Source of the DNA: Candidatus Iainarchaeum sp.
Lineage (GTDB): Archaea; Iainarchaeota; Iainarchaeia; Iainarchaeales; DTGL01
NCBI GenBank assembly: GCA_017608995.1
Contig: JAFCEU010000035.1
Span: 1 to 6,367, forward strand
Direction of reading: 5' to 3'
DNA: 6,367 bases
Shown: positions 5,302 through 6,367 of the stretch, piece by piece
Layout: every line of letters starts with the position of its first letter
How positions within the stretch are numbered: position 1 is the stretch's first letter
Made by a program: the position numbers and the translations under genes
Notes under the pieces: model-generated
Databases searched by the model: none
Told to the model about the DNA's origin: nothing
Seen by the model: the letters and a program-made list of their open reading frames with translations, nothing else

Positions 5302-5404
5302 ACATAAGGACCACCAGCGGGTCCTTATTATCCCCTGCAACCGCCGATCTCAGTAACTGCAAGCATGTTCCTACCCTTCCCTGCAACCGTTATGCGTGGG
5401 AGAC
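5302..5404 (+). other. tRNA-Gln intron (BHB-spliced), structured
   Basis: The boundaries come from a bulge-helix-bulge structure. The central helix is CTCT (5296-5299) with GGAG (5399-5402), including one G-U pair. The bulges are GGA (5300-5302) and ACA (5403-5405), each cut between the second and third base. The outer helix is the anticodon stem and the inner helix is CAT/GTG (5303-5305 with 5396-5398). Inside, ATAAGGACC (5304-5312) and GGTCCTTAT (5320-5328) form a perfect 9-bp hairpin with a 7-nt loop. The pairing CATAA/TTATG (5303-5307 with 5390-5394) competes with it. The 11-nt sequence CCCTGCAACCG occurs twice (5333-5343 and 5379-5389). No C and D boxes or encoded protein are seen. Confidence 0.85.
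5333..5389 (+). repeat. Direct repeat CCCTGCAACCG inside the tRNA intron
   Basis: Two identical 11-nt copies, at 5333-5343 and 5379-5389, start 46 nt apart within the intron. The segment between them contains a third TGCAA (5358-5362). The repeats may be unpaired in the pre-tRNA, but their role is unknown. Confidence 0.7.
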
Positions 5405-5447
5405 ACCTCGCGACGAGAGTTCGAATCTCTCCGGGGCTATGTTCGCA

Positions 5448-5458
5448 ATATTTTAATA
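5448..5458 (+). promoter_or_regulatory. TATA-like element of the membrane protein gene
   Basis: ATATTTTAATA is centred about 28 nt before the ATG at 5481, which predicts a leaderless transcript. No Shine-Dalgarno is present. Confidence 0.4.
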
Positions 5459-5459
5459 A

Positions 5460-5466
5460 TTTTTTT
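5460..5466 (+). terminator. Oligo-T terminator after tRNA-Gln
   Basis: Seven consecutive T residues follow the tRNA 3' end by 20 nt, the usual intrinsic termination signal of archaeal RNA polymerase. The same A/T-rich patch also holds the probable box A of the next gene. Confidence 0.55.
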
Positions 5467-5480
5467 CTCGTTTGTTAGTT

Positions 5481-5819
5481 ATGGCTCTGACAAAGTCAGA
5501 AAGAAATGGGGCGGGGAGAGTTAAGGAAAGGTTTAGGCAAAACAAAATCGCAATGTTAACTACCTTTGTGCTTTTTTTAATTACAGTCTTATTTTATTTG
5601 CTTGTATCAACATCATTAAATCTGTCAAGAGAGCGCTTAGATGTCGCCATTCAGACCGCCAAAACCCTTTTGATTTTAGAAATTGTGGTTGCATTTATCG
5701 TCGCATGTACCGGCAGCATACTTGCTTATAGAAGAAAAGAACACCTGTGGTTCCAGCCGCTGCTCACACTCATTGTTATTCTCACACCATTTATTATATC
5801 TGCTAGGTATTATTTTTGA
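5481..5819 (+). CDS. Small integral membrane protein, three predicted TM segments
   Basis: This is a 112-aa protein of unrecognised family. A polar, basic N-terminus (residues 1-22, TKSERNGAGRVKERFRQNK) is followed by hydrophobic segments at about 23-46, 60-83 and 90-108. The loop after the first segment holds SRERLD, and RRKEH lies between the second and third. Under the positive-inside rule the N-terminus and the RRKEH loop are probably cytoplasmic. No catalytic or transport motif is visible. The ATG at 5481 is preferred over a TTG at 5472 because a TATA-like element would place the transcription start near 5480. It stands alone between tRNA-Gln and a convergent gene, so context gives no functional clue. 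Confidence 0.7.
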   Translation: MALTKSERNGAGRVKERFRQNKIAMLTTFVLFLITVLFYLLVSTSLNLSRERLDVAIQTAKTLLILEIVVAFIVACTGSILAYRRKEHLWFQPLLTLIVILTPFIISARYYF

Positions 5820-5904
5820 GATTCCAAAAGAATGCCTTTTCATGGCGAGGGGAATAGTATTGTCCCAGAAAATGTTGAAAGGTTGGTAGTTGATTTTGAA
5901 AAAA

Positions 5905-6367
5905 TTACCTCAACCTAAAAAGCAGAGGGAGCAGGCTCCAGAACCTTGGTTTTTTCAGTAGCTTTCCAATAAACCTGCTTGGCCTATCCATATCGCCATA
6001 TTCTGCAAGGAACTCTTCGATGCCTGATTTTTTGAGCTTCAAAAAGAGCTTATCAAGCTTATCGTCGCTGAGAGAATTAATATAAGAGCGGATCTTCCAG
6101 TGAATCTTGAGCTCTTTATTAATTGGCTTAAGGAATTTTTTATATTCGCTCAAATTAGTGCCATGCTTTAGATGGTTGTTTATTGCTTGTGCACATTTTT
6201 CAGCAGCATTTAAACCCATTATTATGCCGCCGCCGGTAGTGGCTTTTACATGGAAGGCAGCATCGCCCACAAGCAAAATATTGCCTCTAACAGGTTCTTC
6301 TATCGCTGGCCCAACAGGTATCATAAAGCTCTGCTTCTCAATCGTTTCTAATTCTAATGCATATTTT
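5905..6367 (-). CDS. Geranylgeranyl-reductase-family flavoprotein, C-terminal part (5' end outside window)
   Basis: The visible 153 C-terminal residues belong to an FAD-dependent geranylgeranyl reductase-type protein, which in archaea saturates the isoprenoid chains of membrane lipids and, in related members, polyprenyl carriers. The frame is open to the right edge (KYALELETIEKQSF before the Met at 6324), so that Met is internal. Family members are about 400 aa, so roughly 250 residues lie outside. Key motifs counted from that Met are IPVGP (2-6), the second FAD-binding motif NILLVGDAA (15-23) and TTGGGIIMGL (29-38). The family usually has DAAG before the TTGGG motif; here the residue after DAA is Phe. 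The rest is a basic helical tail ending FWSLLPLLFRLR, possibly membrane-associated. It converges on the small membrane protein gene across an 85-nt spacer (5820-5904) in which I see no gene or clear terminator. Confidence 0.88.
   Translation of the reverse strand, partial: KYALELETIEKQSFMIPVGPAIEEPVRGNILLVGDAAFHVKATTGGGIIMGLNAAEKCAQAINNHLKHGTNLSEYKKFLKPINKELKIHWKIRSYINSLSDDKLDKLFLKLKKSGIEEFLAEYGDMDRPSRFIGKLLKKPRFWSLLPLLFRLR

Larger units (their letters stand above)
5264..5439 (+). tRNA. tRNA-Gln (CUG) with ~103-nt archaeal intron
   Basis: The two exons (5264-5301 and 5405-5439) fold into a full cloverleaf. The acceptor stem is AGCCCCG/CGGGGCT (5264-5270 with 5432-5438); the D stem is GTGT/GCAT (5273-5276 with 5286-5289, partly G-U); the anticodon stem is CGAGG/CCTCG (5291-5295 with 5406-5410). 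The loop is C32 T33, anticodon CTG (5298-5300), G37 and A38. The T arm is GAGAG, TTCGAAT, CTCTC (5415-5431), and A5439 is the discriminator. CCA is not encoded. The exon sequence resembles archaeal tRNA-Gln. The intron lies at the canonical 37/38 site and the splice junctions form a BHB structure. A run of seven T (5460-5466) follows 20 nt downstream. Confidence 0.92.

Noticed and set aside
5302..5404. Box C/D guide RNA in the tRNA intron, as known for archaeal tRNA-Trp
   Set aside because: No RTGATGA C box with a matching CTGA D box can be found in the intron.
5226..5456. A 76-aa reading frame over the tRNA region
   Set aside because: It covers the whole intron-containing tRNA, which explains the sequence fully; the predicted protein has no recognisable features.
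5820..5904. A short frame starting at ATG 5843 and an imperfect hairpin in the convergent spacer
   Set aside because: The frame has only 15 codons with no supporting signal, and the hairpin contains a bulge and is not followed by a T-run.

Overview
The window looks like a piece of an archaeal chromosome of moderate to low GC, most likely from a small-genome (DPANN-type) lineage. The archaeal signs are a form III RuBisCO, a geranylgeranyl-reductase-family flavoprotein, a tRNA-Gln interrupted after position 37 by an intron with a bulge-helix-bulge (BHB) splice structure and with no encoded CCA, TATA (box A) elements about 25 to 35 nt before ATG codons, and GGTGAT-type ribosome binding sites inside an operon. 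The DPANN placement is inference; no marker gene here fixes the phylum.

Positions 1-2534 (+) hold a tightly packed cluster with overlapping frames: the C-terminal two thirds of a form III RuBisCO large subunit (cut by the left edge), an ammonia-dependent NAD synthetase (nadE), and a bacterial-type nicotinate-nucleotide adenylyltransferase (nadD) fused in frame to a complete O6-alkylguanine-DNA alkyltransferase catalytic domain with an intact PCHRVV motif. NadD and NadE are the last two steps of NAD synthesis. NadE releases AMP, and form III RuBisCO belongs to the archaeal AMP/nucleoside degradation pathway, so the cluster could link NAD and AMP metabolism (inference). A 22-codon ORF with a good Shine-Dalgarno follows the fusion gene with an ATGA overlap.

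Positions 2576-2694 hold a possible small RNA gene: a TATA box followed at the right distance by a GC-rich stretch with three hairpins, ending just past the stop of the convergent gene. Positions 2694-3294 (-) hold a two-gene operon: a short basic coiled-coil protein and a DUF192 protein. Its promoter sits in a divergent intergenic region (3295-3427) with that of a cis-prenyltransferase (3428-4123, +), which would make the polyprenyl phosphate glycan carrier. This gene converges, with a gap of only 3 nt, on a large minus-strand gene for a Kdo/WaaP-like small-molecule kinase with a basic N-terminal extension (4127-5164).

Positions 5264-5439 (+) hold tRNA-Gln(CUG) with an unusually long, structured intron of about 103 nt. 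A small protein with three predicted membrane segments follows (5481-5819), then an 85-nt convergent spacer with nothing recognised, and finally the C-terminal part of a geranylgeranyl-reductase-family flavoprotein (5905 to the right edge, -). No insertion sequences, CRISPR arrays or phage genes were seen. No gene-free stretch exceeds 300 nt.
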